The notes beneath the pieces are model-generated. The model was given only the letters and a program-made list of their open reading frames with translations. It did not search any database and was not told the DNA's origin. A program made the position numbers and the translations under genes. From contig FJOG01000034.1 in assembly GCA_900073065.1 (NCBI GenBank), forward strand, positions 359,580 through 423,579: a stretch of DNA of 64,000 nt. Reading direction: 5' to 3'. Below are positions 43,554 to 55,726 of the stretch, piece by piece (position 1 is the first letter of the stretch; every line of letters starts with the position of its first letter). This stretch comes from Phialocephala subalpina. Its lineage: Eukaryota > Ascomycota > Leotiomycetes > Helotiales > Mollisiaceae.

Positions 43554-46092
43554 TCAAGAACGACCGGCCCCTGAACGAGGTCGCTTTTTGAATTTTGTCG
43601 AACAGCGCACCCGGATGGACCCTTCACTCCGGTTAGGGAGGACAGCAAAGATGTATTCCCACGAACGGCCTTCGTTCAACATCTGGGCCAGCTTTATATC
43701 GTCTTCTATCCATGAAACCTTGCTCTTCTTTGGCTTCAACGGTGCTTGATGTATCTGAGAATGTGCAGCAGCGTCGTGATTGATGTCCAATGCTGCGGGA
43801 TTAATCGGTAGGTGAAGGCGTTCCGAGATCGATGGCAGTTTGAACTCAAGATTGTACGTCACATCATCCCCGATCCTGATGCGTTTGAGGAAGCCTTGGA
43901 AGGGCCACTCCTGATACTCGGCGGCTGGTACTGCCTCTGCTGCCGCAGACGGACTCCGAGAAGTCCGTGAAGCACAGTGCTGCTCCTCGACGAAGGTCGA
44001 CGAACATCCGTCATCATCCTGAGACTGCGCCTCGTCAACCTCAGCTCTCGTGGTCGGTGGCGGGGGGGGAGACCGTCGGAGGTGGAGAGGCGGAGTCACG
44101 GCACGCGCTGAGCGTGGCTTTCGTCGCTTTGCAGCTCGTGGGTCCTCGTCGCTTGTATCGCAGGCGTTGTGATTGTCATTGGTGTTCACGGAATGGTGGG
44201 TGTCGCTGCTGATCTCTGTATGCATGTCTTGGTGCCCTCGCTTCAGCGTTGCAGGCTTGCCCCCCAGTGCCGGGTCGGCTGGGGCAGAGGAGCGAGAGGC
44301 TCGTGACGCATGGCGGTACTCGTCACTGATCGGAGTTGCTGAATGTCTGAGAAGGACCTCACGCTGTGCTTCGCTCAAGGGATGGGGAGAAGACGCTGTT
44401 CGAGATGTGTTCCGTCAGCAACCTGTTCCTCAAGATTTCCAAAACGGGGCATTTATGAGGCAACTAGTTACCTTTAAGCTCAGCGACCAACCTGGGGCTG
44501 AGTGAGATTCTTAATTGATCTTCAGTGGTCCAGGTGCGGCTATCGAGACCGAACATATCGACCAGGTACTCGAAAACTTTTCTGCCTTTGCGCAGGCTAG
44601 AGCGCATGCCGCAAACTCGGAAAATGTCCACCTGTAGAGCCAAGTCTGGAGAGTATGGTTCGCAAGGCATTGATATCTGTATATCGTCTTCATTGAACCA
44701 AGAATCCGACCTGTTTGGATATTCCCCCCATACAACTCGGTACTGGGTTGTTTTTGTCTGGCGTCCAGCAAGCTGCCGAGCTCGTACACCACGCAGTCGA
44801 AAACGGCGCTCGTCCATCTCGGGGATCTTGGGTTGCGCGGCTGGCAGAGCCTCGGTGGCTTCCTTGTCTTCAGGGTCGTCCGCGTCGTCGACCTCGACCA
44901 AGTCCTGCTGATCACCCACAGCTGGCTGCCCGAGCTCTTCCTTCTGTGCTGCAAGCTCTTCCTGCTGCTGCATCGCTACGGCCCCTCCTTCCACCCCCAC
45001 CTGAGCCTCCCGCTGCTCCCACCACTCAAGGTCCTGAGTTGGGCTACCACGTCGAGAAGCATCTCGCAGCTCTTCTAGTATGCCACCAGTGGTTTCGCTG
45101 CGTTCTCGACTCTGGATCTCGTCCTGTGGTGCCTCGACCGAACGAGGACTCGAGGAGGCAGGTGCGCCGGCGAATGGTGACTCTACTTGCTCCTCTTCCA
45201 AAGCCAACCCCAGTTCTTTCTCCAGTTCAGCCATGCTCTCAGCAGTCCATCCATCATCGCCGCTGTCGGAAGGCTTGGGGAGGAAGTGGAACGCAGACTC
45301 CACTGACGTGCCCCGAGTGATATCGTCGACACCTTGCTGGTTGATCTGATCATGCAGTGGCTTGGAGGATTGGGGGAGGGTGTGGGGTTGGGCTTGTGCG
45401 GGAGTAGAGGGCACGCCGTGCGGCTCAGAGGCGAGTTCTGAGGTTGGGAAGGTGTTATGCAGACTCGCGACCCGTTCAATATGCCCAGTATCGCCATCAC
45501 CGGAAGCGCCTTCGACTTCACTCCCAGCACCTGCTTCAACTAGGTGGTCATTATCGAGAATCACTGGTTGATCTGCATATAATTAGCGGCCCGCTTCTGT
45601 GTATGAAGGACAGTCGGTGCACCTACCTCGACTACCATCCTGACGTTCACCTGACCCTAGTTGTGTTCGGTTGACTTGCAGTCCAGCCCAGCGAAGAGCT
45701 GGCTGGTCCAGACGCTGAAGAGTGGATCCGGCGTTCGAGGCCTCAGTTGAGATCTTTGGACGCAGAGTTGCCCGAGACTGCTCCTCGAGAGATGGAAGAT
45801 CGTCGTCTGATTCATCGTCACTGTCGGCAGGAGCGCACAGAACGAATTCACTTTCGGTGTAGCTTATCCACGTACCTTCAGCTCTCGCTGCCGTATTTCT
45901 CTCCGCCTCAATTTGATATCCAGAACGGGAAAAGGTGGCCGTAGGCCTGTGTATTCTCTGGCCGCCGCTGGCGTTGAGTGAAGGGATTGAACGGCTTGGT
46001 TCAGAAGACCAGAGAGTATTTCTGTTGTAGAATGGTTGGTTTGATAGGGGAAATGCAAATTGAACAAATTGCGCACTCTCAAGGGCAGCCAT
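43554..46092 (-). CDS. Chromo-like + SANT/Myb nuclear protein
   Basis: Exons 46092-45627, 45572-44472 and 44395-43554 keep phase and give 802 residues. The introns have GTAGGT and GTAACT donors with GCTAAT and GCTGAC branch sites. Residues ~410-455 resemble a chromo-type fold: QYRVVWGEYPNRSDSWFNED. Acidic low-complexity sequence precedes it. The C-terminal ~90 residues hold a SANT/Myb-like domain (KVSWIEDDIKLAQMLNEGRS, WEYIFAVLPNRSEGS) after a conserved EYQEWPFQGFL block. Chromo and SANT domains read or bind chromatin, so a nuclear role is likely. The exact partner is unknown. Pieces of its 3' half are scattered at 42.0-43.3 kb and 32.8-33.7 kb. Confidence 0.74.
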
Positions 46093-46763
46093 CACGAAAC
46101 GAAGTGGACAGAGGAGAAAACCAGTTTGAGCGTGTGTGGAATGTCCAGCGAAGGGAATTGAGCGGCTTAAGTGGTAATCTGTGAGCGCCTGCTTGTCGGA
46201 ATTGGATGGGTCTCGTCCACATATCAGTTTGCCGCTCGCAACTGCCGTATGCTGTCCTGAAATCAACCTGATCCTACGCATGAAATTCCAGCCCTCCAGG
46301 CTCCTGCCAGGACTCATTCATCATGCAATCCCCAGCGTCCCTCGACTTCACCGAAGATCGAGAAATCGGCCTGTGATCAGTCCAATCCTGCTCGAAATCC
46401 AATCCACCACACCCATCCCGTTGAGCTTGCGGCCATCTCCGCGTAGCCGAGCCCGATCGACCTTCCCTTTGCAAAATTGAGACCCCGCAGCGTAGATTAT
46501 GCCGTGCCTATTCTAGCGCCGCATAAGTCCTGCCACAGCAGTGCACTGAGCCAAAGGATCCTCGGAACAGCTTTCAATCACAAGATCCATCCTTCCAATA
46601 TGCAACGACTGCGGATCGAGCTCCTTCCGAGGTCGTATGATCTGCCTCCTCGCAATCTTCCACGTCAGCCTGCCTGCTTGTGACCCATTCTCCCAACTCC
46701 GGCGTTTCGTATTCGATCCGCATGATGCTCAGCAGGAGCTTCGATGCTGCCATTGTCATGCAG
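46093..46763. other. Intergenic, promoter side of the chromo/SANT gene
   Basis: No gene recognised. The minus-strand frame continues open upstream of 46092 without another clear start. C-rich. Confidence 0.4.
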
Positions 46764-47051
46764 ATTGTCATCTGCCATAGCCACGGTCGCCAGCAATCGG
46801 TCCTTCTCGTCACAGATCATCCCAGACCAAGGCATGCAGTGCATGTCGTCGTCTCCACCGGCCCAAGGGAGCTCACCGAGATCCTTCCCGTCACAGATCA
46901 GCCCAGATCAAGGCACACAGTGCGGATTGTCATCTGCAATAGCCACGTTTGGCAGAAATCGGTCCTTCTCGTCACAGGTCAGCCCAGATCAAGGCATACA
47001 GTGCATGTCGTCGTCTCCACGACGCAAGGGAGCTCACCGAGATCCTTCCCC
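46764..47051. repeat. Tandem duplication with a 162-bp period
   Basis: A block starting ATTGTCATCTGC at 46764 recurs at 46926. The second copy runs to about 47051, so 1.8 copies are present. A shorter motif (GTCACAGATCAGCCCAGATC) occurs three times inside. The period is a multiple of three and the plus-strand frame stays open (46680-47138), but I see no family character in the product. Confidence 0.82.
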
Positions 47052-47611
47052 CGACGCGTAATGCCACGGCGCAGCCAGGCAGAAGCTGGCCACGTCGTCG
47101 TGAGGCATTTCTTCCATTGGCCAAGTCATATCGCATGAAGGGAATGCCAAGGGCAAGCCTCCACTACCGCAGTCACCGAGGGAGCATCGCCGTGAGGATT
47201 GTGATGGTGCGACTGCGAGAAGAGGACAGCGAGCTGAGCTCATGCTCGTATCTCGGTCAATGCGATGCCATCCAGAGGAATGATCGCCGTCGCGACAGTC
47301 ATGAGCATCGAATCCAGAGTGGCAGATCGAGAAGGATCGAGGGTTCTGGCTTCAAACCGGCCGTGCCGTCAAGGCTTTTCAGCTGCGACGGGGCGTTCTG
47401 AGTAGGTCTCGGTGGAGAGGGGTCGATGGCGCATGACGAGGTCAAACGGCCGAGTGAGGGGTGTTGGGAAAAGATTGAAGAGGAAGAGGGTGGAGGAGCG
47501 GGGAGCGCGAACTTTTATAGACGTTGAAAGCGGCGCTTGGCCTGTGCACGCACCTTGCCCGAAGCAGCGGACGCCAAACCCGGGGGGGCAGGCCGCAGTA
47601 CTGAGATAATA
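47052..47611. other. GC-rich intergenic region
   Basis: No gene recognised. It ends in a short G-run next to the AT-rich island. Confidence 0.4.
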
Positions 47612-47850
47612 TATTAAAATGAATTTAATTTTCAAATATATTAATTTGATTAAATTTATAATTATAATAATTAAAAATTAAAAATATAATTTTGAAATTT
47701 TGAAATTTTATTCGAAAATCAAATAATCAAAATTCAATATACGATTAAAGAAAATATTCTAAAAAAGAATTTATTTAATTTGTTATAGGAATTCATAAGC
47801 TATAATTACGATCCTATTAATTATAATAATAAGGCAAATAATAATTTGCT
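47612..47850. repeat. AT-rich island (about 240 bp)
   Basis: Composition switches abruptly from GC-rich to almost pure A/T (for example 47625-47720). No coding frame. In ascomycetes such islands are often transposon remnants degraded by repeat-induced point mutation. No ends or target duplication are visible to prove that here. Confidence 0.75.
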
Positions 47851-48152
47851 ATCGATCGAAGAGATCTTAAGTCCACTTTGCGGAAAGAGATCGCAGCAAT
47901 AGGATACTAGATTTCTGAAGATACTCTCGATACAAATGGAAACCGTCTCGACCTAACATAGTCGAGATGGGGTAGTAGTGTAAGCGATAGCCAAGGTACT
48001 CGAGGTATGCGGGTCGGCTCTCTTTATTATAATAAGCAAATTCTGGACGATTCGCAGACAGACCGGTGATTCTCGAGAATGACGAGCCAGATACTCCTAA
48101 ACCCACGGCTGACTCTGAAGCCGCTTCCACCTCGGTTAACGCGAGCGGATAG

Positions 48153-48243
48153 TTCACCGTGGGTGAATGTTCACCGCGGGTGGATGTTCACTGCGGGTGG
48201 ATGTACACTGCGAGTAGATGTTCACTCCAAATGAATGTTCACG
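48153..48243. repeat. 17-bp minisatellite, five units
   Basis: Head-to-tail units of TTCACYGCGGGTGGATG at 48153, 48170, 48187, 48204 and 48221, plus a 6-bp partial copy. Units diverge toward the right. It lies just beyond the 3' end of the Pth11-like gene. Confidence 0.92.
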
Positions 48244-48277
48244 TCTTCCCCAACGCCTCGCCCCCTAATCGACCCAG

Positions 48278-49806
48278 CTACACCTTCTGTACCGGAAGAA
48301 CTAGATCCCCCTCGCTAGTATTCACACTCGCACTCCTGACAGGATAATCCCCCTCATTAGGATAGTACTCCACCTCAAACACCGTCGTAACTTGAACACC
48401 ATTTCCATATCCCTTTCCGTCTTCTCGACCCTTTTCTGAATCCGAGGCCTGTACCTCCGTACCCGAAATGTCCCTCCTCATGCCCGACTTCACATTCTGC
48501 ATATGGAAAGAATTCTGAGAGGCGAGGGCCTTCGGGATTTTTTTGGAATGTCGCGAATATGCCCCAGTCGTCTCGGTATCTTGCTTCTGCGAAGAGGCTT
48601 GTCGGGATGTTCCCAGGAGGTTCGGGAAGAAGCGCGAGACGAAGTATTTGAGGACGGGTAGACAGGCGCAGGTTATGCCGGTGTTCAGCTCGACCATAGC
48701 TATTCAAGCGTCAGCCTAGAACTATTTCTTCTTGCGCAGAAAAGCTTTGGGATCGCATGGCAGGACCCTGAGAAATTTGGAGCAGAAAAGAATAGCATAA
48801 CGTCTCGAAAATCTTGGGTTGGGCTTGGATGTTGAAGTACTTACACCAAGTTGCGGCCCCGACATTATCCCACGTCACGTCTGTGGAGACCGAGACGACG
48901 TATAACGAATGTAAACGAAGAATGCTCATTATACAGGTTCTTACTATTGTCAGTAAATGCGTTCAGGTGGAAACGGAGATAGACCTACAATCCACCAAGT
49001 GCAAAAACAAACATGACTCCAATCTTTTGCCGCCTTGGGAGTTGGAGAGAGCTGAGAGCCGGCATAGGGGCAATGAGGATGGCCAGGTCCGAAAGAATGT
49101 TCAGCGATGCATTAGAAAACCAGAGAGCTTTTTGATCCAAGCAGCTGGATGGCCCTGTGTAGGACTTGTCCCAGAAATAGTATATAGGGTAGCATACGAA
49201 AACAGAAGCAAGCATGGTGATGAGACTATAGACGCTTACGATAACCAGGATAATCCAATTGGTTATTCGCGTGGATTTTTTGACGAAGACGCGGAGGTAT
49301 TGGATGAGGATAGAGATTTTGACAAGTGCGAGGCTGATGTAGTACACTATTATGCTGATCCATAATGTCTTTGCCAATGACGTTAGCTTTACAGAAGTTG
49401 ATAGAGGTTGGGACTTACTTTGAGATTTTGGGCGCTTTCTTCCGGAGAAAGAGTGTCGTAGTGTCTTCCCAAGCCATAATGTACCTCTGTAGGATATTTA
49501 GTTTGTGCCCTGAGAAGGTTCGTAGTGGGTAGGTTTTACGCCTTGTCGTTAGAACTGTTAATGTTATCGATGTGGCCTGTAGAAGACTTGATGTTAGTCT
49601 ATCCCAGTGCGAGAAACAGGTTCGGAAATCAAGGTACATACCAAGGCGAGGAAAATTAGGATATCTTCCCTTCCAGGACTTCGAAGGATGACGAGCCGGG
49701 TGAACAATCTCAATGTAACGGTCGTGGCAGCAATAACTGTGAAGAGTACACCTATGACAACCACCTGACTACCCTTCGATTGAGTATCAGTTGATGAGGA
49801 TGCCAT
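48278..49806 (-). CDS. Pth11/rhodopsin-like seven-TM integral membrane protein
   Basis: Six exons keep phase and give 388 residues: 49806-49642, 49576-49540, 49486-49419, 49368-48989, 48939-48845 and 48699-48278. The fungal rhodopsin-domain signature is clear: RLFTRLVIL (TM1 end), QVHYGLGRHYDTLSPEE, WISIIVYYISLALVKIS, CLDQKALWFSNASLNILSDL, ILRLHSLYVVSVSTDVTWDN and VELNTGITCACLPVLK. The hydrophilic C-terminal tail ends LVLPVQKV. This family includes plasma-membrane receptors such as Pth11 of rice-blast fungus. Most members are uncharacterised. An upstream in-frame ATG at 49848 would add 14 residues. Confidence 0.88.
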
Positions 49807-50160
49807 GACAGACGAGTTCGAGATTGAAAGCCGTGCAGCGAGGAACATCCCACATTAAAGTCAGCGAGATCTCGCACAATCAGCCCCTGAAGAACGATCT
49901 TCCCCATCCCTACTGTTGTGATTTCGATGGACACGACGCAACAGGCCCTCTCCGATCATCATTGGATGATAAGCCGATCCGACCCTCGCAGGCTCGCCGC
50001 TAGTGTCCCCAGATTTTCAGCTATGCGAGTGGCAGGGGTCGAAGTTTGGAATAAACCAACTGTGAGTGGCTAGCGAAATCGGCTTCAAATTTCCGGTCAG
50101 CCAGAATGCTAAGAAGCTCGCGCAGCACCAGGCCTCTGACGCAGAGACCAAACGCCATCA
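49807..50160. other. Intergenic, promoter of the Pth11-like gene
   Basis: No gene recognised in this stretch. Confidence 0.4.
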
Positions 50161-50218
50161 GTCTCCACCAGTCTCCACCAGTCTCCAACAGTCTCCAAAA
50201 ATCTCCAAAAGTCTCCCC
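50161..50218. repeat. 10-bp tandem repeat, six units
   Basis: GTCTCCACCA-type decamers drifting to GTCTCCAAAA and ending in GTCTCCCC. Further CCAGT/ACTGG-rich sequence with dyad symmetry follows to about 50400. Confidence 0.85.
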
Positions 50219-50691
50219 GCAGTTTCCACTGATCGACGAGTCTCCATTGAGCGACTGTTCTCCAATCTTCGCCCGGCTTCCCGGGTGACTAGTCTGCACC
50301 TGGGAAGACTGGTTCACCCAGGGTAAGACCAGTCGTCAAAACCAGTCGCATGGGGAGATTGGTCCGTACCAGGGTGATTGGTCTCCCCGTGGGCTTGTTC
50401 TCTACCCTGGATGCAGGCTTGGATGTTTCTCTTTAATGACTGGCCCTTACTTTGGTTGACTCTAGCGAGGCATGTTGGGAGGAATCGCATAGCACGAGAT
50501 GTGCAAATCGCAGCGGCACGGCAGCGCAAGAGAAAACTCACCTTGATTCATCTACTTAAAGATTTTGCGCTCGAAATCCATATAGTGCTAATGGACTACA
50601 CACTTTGGATGGCATGGCGCAAGATAGCTGCATCCTGGATATAGAGTAAGGGCAATATTCCCGTTGTTACGCAATGGTGCTAACTTGATAG

Positions 50692-51702
50692 GGACCAGAT
50701 CGAGTTTCGTGGTGCCACAACACCCCACATCCGACAAAACCTGCCATCGCCAGCCAAGAATCTCCCAACCTCCTAGCGATACGGCGCTTGAGTCTAAAGG
50801 TCAAGAGGCACTCGGGGCTTCGAACCCATCCTCCGTCAGCTCGACAACCCAGAGCGTCTCTCAACACTTCCACCACGCCTTTCCTCATTTGCCGATCGAG
50901 ATCCGACTCATGATCTGGAAGTACGCCAGCTTTACCACGCGCAATGTTGATGTCACGGGGAAACTTTTCTGGACTGACCCAGGTCACTTCATCGCAAATG
51001 TGTTCCGCGACGCTTCCTTGACGCCATCGCCACCCGTCCTCCAAGTCAACCAAGAAAGCAGGAGCGAGGCTCTCAAGTGGTACAGCTTGGAGTTTGGACG
51101 TGAGTTGAGGACAGTAATACAAAGTATAACACCGAGCCAAAGGTCTTCGTGAACTGGAAGGTCGATAGGATGTGTGTCCTGGACGAAATTCCTCGACCAG
51201 CTACTAGACGCTTTCGGAGAATAATAACCGAGAAGAGACATATTGAATGGCGTGCGGCATAAGATCTCTGAGTCTAGACCCCATAGAATGGTGGAAAGTC
51301 CCACCGCCTAGACTGACTCTTCAAGACGTTGTCTTGTTTAGAGTACAGAAGGAGTGCTGTCACTCAGCTGGGCGGGAACGAACGCCATTAAATCTTGAGA
51401 TTGAGTTCCTGAGATTGATGGGGCGTGCCAGCTGGCAAGAGACTGTGAAGTCACGAGGGACGTGATGAGATTGGAGTGGAAGCCCAAGGCTCGGTATACG
51501 GCAAGACTTAATCAGGTTCCGCGTACAGCAATGACTTTTGGAGGAAAATTGGGAGTATCCTGGTTTCGAAGTCGAGTTGGGGCCAGTTCTGGAGGAAGAG
51601 GCGGAAATGATGTCTCCAGAAGAGAGAGCGAGATATCGTGCGGAAGACCACCAACTAAACACACACATCATGGCGGCACGAATACAGGAAATAAAGAAGT
51701 GA
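50692..51702 (+). pseudogene. 2EXR-domain gene, frameshifted
   Basis: The domain start is clear: FPHLPIEIRLMIWKYA, then PPVLQVNQESRSEALKWY. Downstream homologous-looking segments lie in shifting frames: EPKVFVNWKVDRMCVL (frame A), IRSLSLDPIEWW and TPLNLEIEFL (frame B), MRLEWKPKARYTA (frame C), LEEEAEMMSPEERARYRAED (frame B, to the stop at 51702). Only one good donor (GTGAGT at 51100) is present and it does not restore the next frame. No ATG precedes the domain in frame. I read it as a decaying copy. A multi-intron gene is the alternative. 2EXR proteins are abundant in ascomycetes and of unknown function. Confidence 0.6.
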
Positions 51703-52241
51703 AGCAAATCGAAGCTGGACGAGCAACTGGGAACCATGTACGGGCATGAAAAGTGGCCCGCAACATACTTGACAGAGAGTGAATTGGGCAGGAGTGACAT
51801 AACGACAACGTCAACTATAATGACTTGTAAATAGTAATAATACAAAAAAATCCATCCAAAATCCCTTCACTCAAAGAAAATAAAACTCCCTCAGCCAAAG
51901 TCAGCCTCAAAACTTCTCAGCCTCGGGCGAACTTCCCCTCCGATCCTTACTTTTCTCGGCAGCCGCTACCCAATCTGGTCCCTACAGGGGACGCCACACT
52001 TTGCTGGGACCACTCAACACATCCCCAGCTTTTAAAGCCCAAATCATCTCGAATCACGCATCGGTAAGGTTACTCATCGTCAAGCGAAACGTACCAATTG
52101 TGCGAGCACGGAGTGATTCTTGGCCGTTATGACTTAGATTCCGAAAGCTTGCAGCATACTGTACATCAGAAGCAGACAACTATATAATTAAGATGGCGAG
52201 GCTCCTTTAATTTCTTGGACGTATTCATAAGATTTGACAAA
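51703..52241. other. Promoter region of the RTA1 gene
   Basis: About 540 bp with no gene recognised. AT-rich toward 51840. Confidence 0.45.
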
Positions 52242-53698
52242 ATGTCTTTCCCTACAGTCGTGCTTCACAATGGCACCGCGATACATTGCGATTCAAATCC
52301 AGGTATCTATCCATGTATAAGCGCGGCGCTAGCATGCTGGGACTCGAGCAGTAATTGCTTTGGTTTGATCTTCGATGTTGCGAATAAGACTGGACTTGGT
52401 ACCATTCCATCTGAATATGTATGTCCATATTCCCTTTCTTTAGCAAGATCGCCAATATATATATATATATATATTTAAGAAAATTCTTTCCAGAGCTGTG
52501 ACATTTACACTCTCTTTTACACAACGACTCCAAACTAACACCCACCCCGCACAGTGCAATACAACAATCTGCCCCCTCAGCACCTACAACCAAGCCTGGT
52601 TCTCCTACACGCCCTCCCTCGCCGGCAACGCGTTATACGAATCCCTCTTTTTCATCCTGCTCATCCTCCAACTATTCTTCGGGATCCGGTACAAAACATG
52701 GGGATTCCTCATCGGCATGGTATTGGGTCTGATTTTAGAAGTGGTAGGATATATCGGGAGGTTGGAATTACATTTTAATCAGTTTAAGAAGAGTGCTTTT
52801 TTGACGTATTTGGTGCCGCTGACTATGGGGCCGGCGTTTTTGAGTGCGGCTGTTTATCGTGAGTGTCCTTGAGGCTTCTGTGGGAGGGAAGATGATTGTA
52901 CCAATGATCTTTGAGATTTTTCTGATTGATGCTGACAAGTGGTGGTCAAGTCTGCCTTTCGAGAATCGTGGTGTTGTACGGACCAAAATTATCCCGCTTC
53001 TCACCGCGCACGTACACCATCACCTTCATATCGTGCGATATCTTCTCTCTCGTCTTGCAGGCAATTGGTAAGTCTCGCACTCGTGTAATCCGGGATCTCT
53101 CTTGGGTAAAGGGATGTTCCGGCACCTTTGGGACATCAGCACCAGGAAAGCGAACTGACTCCGAGATTCCGCAGGCGGAGGCATGGCCTCAACAGCAACC
53201 AAAGACTCCGGCGTCCACACAGGAACACACATCATGATAGCCGGGCTCTCATTCCAAGTTGCTTCGCTCCTTCTATTCATCGGTCTCTGTATCGACTTCG
53301 CGTTCGCTGTCCACCGTTCCCGCTCTACTTCCGCCAATTCAATCTCCCAGACTTGGAAATTTAAATGCTTCCTCTGTGCCTTGGCGATCGCAACTATCGG
53401 GATTTTTGTACGAAGTGTGTTCAGAGTGGCGGAACTGAGTAATGGGTTCCATGGGCCGCTGGATAATCAGGAGGCTACGTATATGGTGTTGGAGGGAGTG
53501 ATGATTCTTGTCGCGAGTGCGGCGTTGACGTTGTTTCATCCGGGGGTGTGTTTTCAGGGACAGTGGGATGGTGCTGATTTTAAACTGACCGGGAGGAGGA
53601 AGAAGTTTGTTGAAGCTGATGAAGCGACGCCGGGATCGGTTTCGGAGATGGATAATGTTGGAGGGAAGAAGAGCGGTGTGGTTGAGACGGAGCAGTAG
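52242..53698 (+). CDS. RTA1-like seven-TM membrane protein
   Basis: Exons 52242-52418, 52555-52858, 52951-53067 and 53175-53698 keep phase and give 373 residues. The introns are 136, 92 and 107 bp, and the first contains a TA microsatellite (52454-52474). Family signatures are TWGFLIGMVLGLILEVVGYI, FLTYLVPLTMGPAFLSAAVY, LSRIVVLYG and MIAGLSFQVASLLLF. RTA1/RSB1 proteins are fungal plasma-membrane proteins linked to lipid translocation and resistance to toxic lipids or drugs. Substrate here is unknown. The N-terminal ~55 residues are extracellular and Cys-containing, as in the family. The gene is convergent with the FAD monooxygenase. Confidence 0.88.
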
Positions 53699-53884
53699 AG
53701 GAGATCATGTTGTGATGAAAGCCCAAGTTCGCTTAGTGATCAAGCGAGTAAAGTTTACATATGTGAAATGATATGAGATCACCTACCTGTCGAGCCAAAG
53801 CAGTGAAGAGAGATGAATGGGGTCGAGGTGAGGGTTGTATGAACACGTACCCGAATGCGTTCTCTATTAACAGTAGCTGTGAAA

Positions 53885-55459
53885 CTATTGTTTCGAAAAT
53901 CCTTTTGAGAAGAGGGGACTCTGCTTCACTTCCGCCCAGACGTGAACCATTCTCGTATTCTCAGCTGACAACTTAACCTCCATCCCTGTTCTCTCTATCA
54001 TCTCTTTCTCGTACGCCTCTATCGCCTCTTGTCTAGTCTTCTTGGAATGCACAATATCCGTGATCTGAGCTAGGAGCTCAGAGGCATCTTTGATGGCCGA
54101 ATTCAAGCCTTGTCCACGTTCTGTTTTAATGTCAGCCATCGTTTCACCCTCATTCTCTCATGAATTCACGTACGAAAGGTCATAGGATGCGCCGCATCAC
54201 CAGCCAACGTAACTCTCCCACCATGATTCTCCCATCGATGTTCAGGCAAACTCGGGTCCCATTGTGTCAAAGGCGCATACCATACCGGATGATCATCCTT
54301 CAACCACCCATACGCGCTTTTGAACGGATCGCAGAACTTTTCAGCGAATCCCTTCACTTGCTTCAGTCTTTGCTCGTTCGTCCAGTCTTTTGTTCTCTCT
54401 TGCTCGGCATGGGTACAGTGCCATGAGATATAGTGATTCATGATCCAGTTCTCAGGATCGTCGGCATCGGGAGCGGCGTGCAACCCCACCCATGCCATGT
54501 AACCTTCTGGATGTGGTGCCGCGACGAAGAGTGGATGCCAGGAACGAAGAAATTTGACCTGCTCTGCTGTGTATTTGGCTTGAACGATGGATGCTGCGAA
54601 TTCCAGGACGGTCAGAGCAGCCTTCTCGGGTCCAAGGAGGAGGTTTCGAACGACTGATCGAGTTCCATCAGCGCCAACGAGAACGGATCCATTTGTATTA
54701 GAGCCATCGGCAAAGTGAGCTGTCACGACCGTTCCATCTTCTGAGTAGGTGATGTTTGAAAGCTCTTTGCCATATTGGATGTCGATGCCATCAGCGATCA
54801 AGGCGCGTAGTTTGCTTCGTCGGAGGCGGTACAAATGCGGGGTTACTGCTTCGCCGATCTGTTCTCCAGTCTGTCCGTGCAGAAATCGGATGGGTTCTGA
54901 TGGCGGACATGGTCTATTGGGGTCGACTTGTGCGGAATCGAGCTTTGCGAAGGCCTCTGGTGGTATCAAGGTTTTGAGGATTGGAATGCCCCTGTCAGGT
55001 GAGTTAGCTATGGTCCTTCTCGGACGAAAGTGAACAGGAGGTATGGACAATCCTCATGTAAAGTTAAAACACCGCTTCCAGTCAACATTCGTATTTCTAC
55101 ATGACGTACCAATGTGTTCCAAAGTTCCAATCCCGTGCGCGTTGAAGGTTCGCCGGCTCTCTCTCAAACACAATCGATTTGATACCAGCCTCTCGGATCG
55201 TTAGCCTGGATCATCTCACTTCCGAGGAAAGACAAAATCGAACCTTCTTAAGGCCTTGTGCAAGGCTCAACCCTGTACAACCTATTCGTTACACAAGTCA
55301 ACACTGTACGAGTTTGCTGCAGGTTCGCCAGCCCGCATGTTGGGAATCTGGCCCCGCATGTTAAGGTTATGAATGTGAGGATCGAAACTCACCAGCACCA
55401 ATGATCAAAACCGGTCCTCCAGCTGGCTCCAAGAGCTCGTTCCCAACATAACTACCCAT
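53885..55459 (-). CDS. FAD-dependent aromatic-ring-type monooxygenase
   Basis: Exons 55459-55393, 55272-55244, 55189-55110, 54991-54174 and 54120-53885 keep phase and give 409 residues. The FAD-binding fingerprint is split by the first intron: GGPVLIIGAG joined to LSLAQGLKKAGI. Then come the arginine-containing NLQRARDWN block, VLVGADGTRSVVR (GD-type motif) and VTLAGDAAHPM (second FAD site), followed by RGQGLNSAIKDA. These define a PHBH-type flavin monooxygenase that would use NAD(P)H and oxygen on a small aromatic or related substrate. The gene is divergent from the methyltransferase across 267 bp, so co-regulation is plausible. Confidence 0.88.
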
Positions 55460-55726
55460 CTTGGTAGGCTGCGTCGTTCATTCAACTCCCAGATTTGGGA
55501 TCAATATCTGGTTAAAATGAGGAGACTTCTCAAAATGTCCGTATCGGGTAGCGGGGCAGATATACCCTGTCAACTTCCAGACCTCGTTCTATAAATAAGC
55601 TTCACGAGAGCATTGAACTCCCCGCGCCCTTCCGCGAGGGACGGACCTTCCCCCAACATTGCGAAACGGCAACGGCAACTAACTTTTGCTTTTTCGACGG
55701 CGGAATCTGCAACTACGAAACGGACA
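55460..55726. promoter_or_regulatory. Shared divergent promoter of monooxygenase and methyltransferase
   Basis: 267 bp between two divergent starts. The plus-side leader includes TATAAATA near 55590, about 135 bp before the ATG at 55727. No specific operator is recognised. Confidence 0.45.

Noticed and set aside
44715..45320. Long plus-strand frame opposite the chromo/SANT gene
   Set aside because: It is antisense to a spliced, motif-bearing exon and has the low-complexity composition of a shadow frame.
46680..47138. Open plus-strand frame over the 162-bp tandem repeat
   Set aside because: The openness follows from the repeat period being a multiple of three. The product has no family character.
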